A stretch of DNA of 64,000 nt from Candidatus Zhuqueibacterota bacterium. Lineage in GTDB: Bacteria > Zhuqueibacterota > Zhuqueibacteria > Residuimicrobiales > Oceaniaggregativiventaceae. The stretch lies in contig WJME01000272.1 in the NCBI GenBank assembly GCA_014728115.1, forward strand, positions 25,782 to 89,781, in the 5' to 3' direction. Positions 61,923 through 64,000 of the stretch are shown one piece after another. The position numbers were made by a program, and so were the translations under genes. The notes below the pieces were generated by a model. That model ran no database searches. It saw only the letters and a program-made list of their open reading frames with translations, and had not been told where the DNA came from. Numbering within the stretch: the stretch's first letter is position 1; every line of letters begins with the position of its first letter.

Positions 61923-64000
61923 CCCATCTTTACCAAAAATATCCCCCAAAGCCCGATTTTGAAGTATTTTTGAAGTATAAATTATTGTTAATATTGAATG
62001 GGGATGCCAAAAACGCCAATGTAGTGACCCATAGATAGAAATTATACTTGACTCTCTCATTATCTTTTCGTACCTTCCAACATGTTTATTAAAGCCGTTA
62101 AAAAGAAAAATAAAGGGTCTGATAAAGAGTATATCCAGCATAGACTGGTCGAATCTTATCGTACTGAAAAGGGACCCAGACAAAGATTGATCCTTAACCT
62201 CGGTTCGCTTGATCTGCCTAAAAAGGATTGGAAACTCTTGGCAAACAGGATCGAAGAGATCGTTACCGGACAATCTGCTCTTTCATTCTATGATGAAAAA
62301 ATTGAATCTCTTGCTTTTCATTTTGCTCAAATAATCCTGCAAAAACAGACCCTCAAACATGTGCCTCAGGAACAAGATGATCACCTCAGGCAATTTGAAC
62401 AAGTAGACCTCAATTCCATCAGCAATTCACAGGCAAGAACACTGGGCGCTGAGTATATTGGGTATTCTATATTTACATTACTTGAACTCGACAGCTGCCT
62501 GGAAAAACTTGGGTTTAATGAAAAACAGCTCTCCCTTGCAGCCACATCGATAATTGGTAAACTGGTTTTTCCTGCAAGTGAACTGAGAACAAGAGATTGG
62601 GCCAAAAATTTAAGCGCTATAGACGAAATCCTTGAGGCTGATTTTACTCATTTGTCCCATAATGCACTGTATCGAATATCCGATTCACTTTTGGAGCATA
62701 AAGATGAAATAGAGCGGCATTTGGCCAAAAAGGAAAAGGACCTGTTTTCCCTTGAAGAAAAAATCATTCTGTATGATTTAACAAATACGTATTTTGAGGG
62801 CACGTCCAGAGGTAATAAAAAAGCAAAGCGGGGCCGTTCAAAAGAAAAACGTTACGATTGTCCCTTAGTAACACTCGGCCTTGTCATTGATGAGGATGGG
62901 TTCCCGAAACGCAGTAAAATACTGGAAGGCAATGTATCAGAGCCGAAAACCCTGTTGGATTTTCTGGAGGCCCTTCAGAATAATAAAATAAAAAAAGACC
63001 AGTCAACGTCGGTGCCTAAACGCCATATTACTGTCGCATTAGATGCGGGAATTGCCACAGAAGATAATTTAGCTTTACTCAAAAGCCAGGGATATGATTA
63101 TGTTGTAGTGGCCAGGAATAAGCCGGTTCCTTTTTCTGAAATACAGCCGGAACAATTATTGACCATAAAAAATGATAAACTTAACAAGGTAGACGTTCAG
63201 TTAATTAAAAAAGGTGATGAGAATGTTTTGTACTGCCAGAGCTTTCTAAAAGGGCAAAAAGAGCAAAGCATGAAAAATCTGTTTCAGCACAGATTTGAAC
63301 GGGATCTCGATCAGGCAGCCAATGCAGTCCATAAAAAAGGTGGAACGAAAAGATACGACAAAGTACTTGAAAAAATCGGCCGTTTAAAAGAAAAATATTC
63401 CGGGATATCACGGTATTACCAGATTAAAGTCAAACAGAAGGACGGTATAGCAACGTCGATTACCTGGGAATTCTCCCGAAAGGAACAAGCCGAGGAGCGT
63501 TTCTCCGGCAGCTATTACCTGCGAACCACAAGAATGGATTTAGATGAAAAACAGATATGGTCTTTGTATGTAATGCTCACAAATATCGAAGATGCGTTCA
63601 GGTCACTAAAATTTGAACTAGGATTACGACCCATATATCATCAAAAGGAAGAACGATCTGATGCGCATCTATTTATTACTATACTCGCATATCATCTTTT
63701 AAATGCATTGCAGACCCGATTAAAAAGCCAGGGTATTCATATGCGTTGGGAACGCATGCGAGAATTAATGTCCAGCCATATCAGAGTAACGACTTCATTC
63801 ACAACAAAAGATAAGAGACGTATTCATATGAGGAAATCAACAGATCCAGAGCCCTTTCATAGACAAATCTATAAGGCATTAAATATTAACTGTTCGAAGA
63901 TGAAATCAAAAACGATAGAATTTTAAAATATGTAGTACCCCTAAAAACTCGTCAACCTTTGTTTATATTGCATTTAATGCATGTGTGTGGTAAAGATGGG
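61923..64000 (+). mobile_element. IS1634-family (IS4 superfamily) insertion sequence
   Basis: Left inverted repeat CCCATCTTTACCA (61923-61935) and right repeat TGGTAAAGATGGG (63988-64000) match exactly over 13 bp. The element is 2,078 bp with one transposase gene. Its right edge coincides with the window end, so the target duplication cannot be checked. It interrupts the sialidase-family gene. Confidence 0.88.
62082..63926 (+). CDS. IS1634-family transposase
   Basis: A 614-residue DDE transposase. Family features: N-terminal YIQHRLVESYRTEKGPRQRL; first Asp in IILYDLTNTYFEG; GNVSEPKTLLDFL; second Asp in ITVALDAGIATEDN; and the Y-R-E type segment with the catalytic Glu in LTNIEDAFRSLKFELGLRP followed by HLFITILAYHLLNALQ. 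Full length and uninterrupted, so probably active. More A/T-rich and lysine-rich than neighbouring genes, in line with recent arrival. The start at 62082 has no clear ribosome binding site. Confidence 0.94.
   Translation: MFIKAVKKKNKGSDKEYIQHRLVESYRTEKGPRQRLILNLGSLDLPKKDWKLLANRIEEIVTGQSALSFYDEKIESLAFHFAQIILQKQTLKHVPQEQDDHLRQFEQVDLNSISNSQARTLGAEYIGYSIFTLLELDSCLEKLGFNEKQLSLAATSIIGKLVFPASELRTRDWAKNLSAIDEILEADFTHLSHNALYRISDSLLEHKDEIERHLAKKEKDLFSLEEKIILYDLTNTYFEGTSRGNKKAKRGRSKEKRYDCPLVTLGLVIDEDGFPKRSKILEGNVSEPKTLLDFLEALQNNKIKKDQSTSVPKRHITVALDAGIATEDNLALLKSQGYDYVVVARNKPVPFSEIQPEQLLTIKNDKLNKVDVQLIKKGDENVLYCQSFLKGQKEQSMKNLFQHRFERDLDQAANAVHKKGGTKRYDKVLEKIGRLKEKYSGISRYYQIKVKQKDGIATSITWEFSRKEQAEERFSGSYYLRTTRMDLDEKQIWSLYVMLTNIEDAFRSLKFELGLRPIYHQKEERSDAHLFITILAYHLLNALQTRLKSQGIHMRWERMRELMSSHIRVTTSFTTKDKRRIHMRKSTDPEPFHRQIYKALNINCSKMKSKTIEF

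Overview
The window looks like a chromosome segment of an uncultivated, heterotrophic Gram-negative bacterium of the FCB superphylum, probably near Calditrichota or KSB1 (inference). Support: three proteins carry the FCB-type sorting domain that opens NYPNPFNP and ends in a KK/LLK-like tail; there are many Tat and lipoprotein signals; secreted sulfatases, rhamnosidases and sialidase-like propellers are abundant; and promoters have the form TTGNAN-N17-TATACT/TATTAT. No gene here fixes the species.

Layout. 1-407: 5' part of a 3-methyladenine DNA glycosylase gene. 613-20525: secreted or periplasmic carbohydrate and sulfate-ester metabolism (nucleoside-hydrolase-like protein, two sulfatases, LVIVD and NHL propellers, RraA-like enzyme, sialidase-like propeller with LamG, GH32/43-like propeller), one large unknown membrane protein and two gene remnants. 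20717-26382: MBL hydrolase, GH78 rhamnosidase, DUF1080 protein and a peroxiredoxin-like gene with an in-frame TGA at the first position of its CxxC motif, a strong selenoprotein candidate. 26383-33557: repeat-rich ground with four copies of a ~290-bp structured repeat, shorter hairpin repeats, an M19 dipeptidase with an internal sorting domain, a sialidase, an alpha/beta hydrolase and a tRNA(CAU). 33558-39385: sulfatase, nitrilase-family hydrolase, Cu/Zn SOD, a PfpI/WYL divergent pair and a small membrane protein. 39511-50903: second GH78, two related propeller plus helical-barrel proteins and a 1,135-residue GH71/99-like multidomain protein. 50994-54107: small genes and an SSS symporter. 54321-59868: complete lysine (DAP) operon dapE-like-lysC-dapB-dapA-dapD behind a sigma70-type promoter, a lysine riboswitch and a Rho-independent attenuator. 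60105-61145: asnA. 61523-64000: sialidase-like gene cut off by an IS1634-family element.

How the genes fit together. The accessory genes form a dispersed glycan-foraging set. Cys-type sulfatases would remove sulfate, GH78 enzymes release L-rhamnose, and sialidase-like, GH32/43-like, DUF1080 and propeller/helical-barrel proteins act on other linkages; the SSS symporter would import a product. A shared LacI-type palindrome (GCAAACGATTGC) lies before the rhamnosidase/propeller divergent pair, the symporter and the IS-broken sialidase gene, suggesting one regulon. A sulfated, rhamnose-containing polysaccharide is a plausible target but not proven. The most notable items are the probable selenoprotein with its SECIS-like hairpin, the shared operator, the ~290-bp repeat family, the internal sorting domain in the dipeptidase and the paired propeller/helical-barrel proteins.
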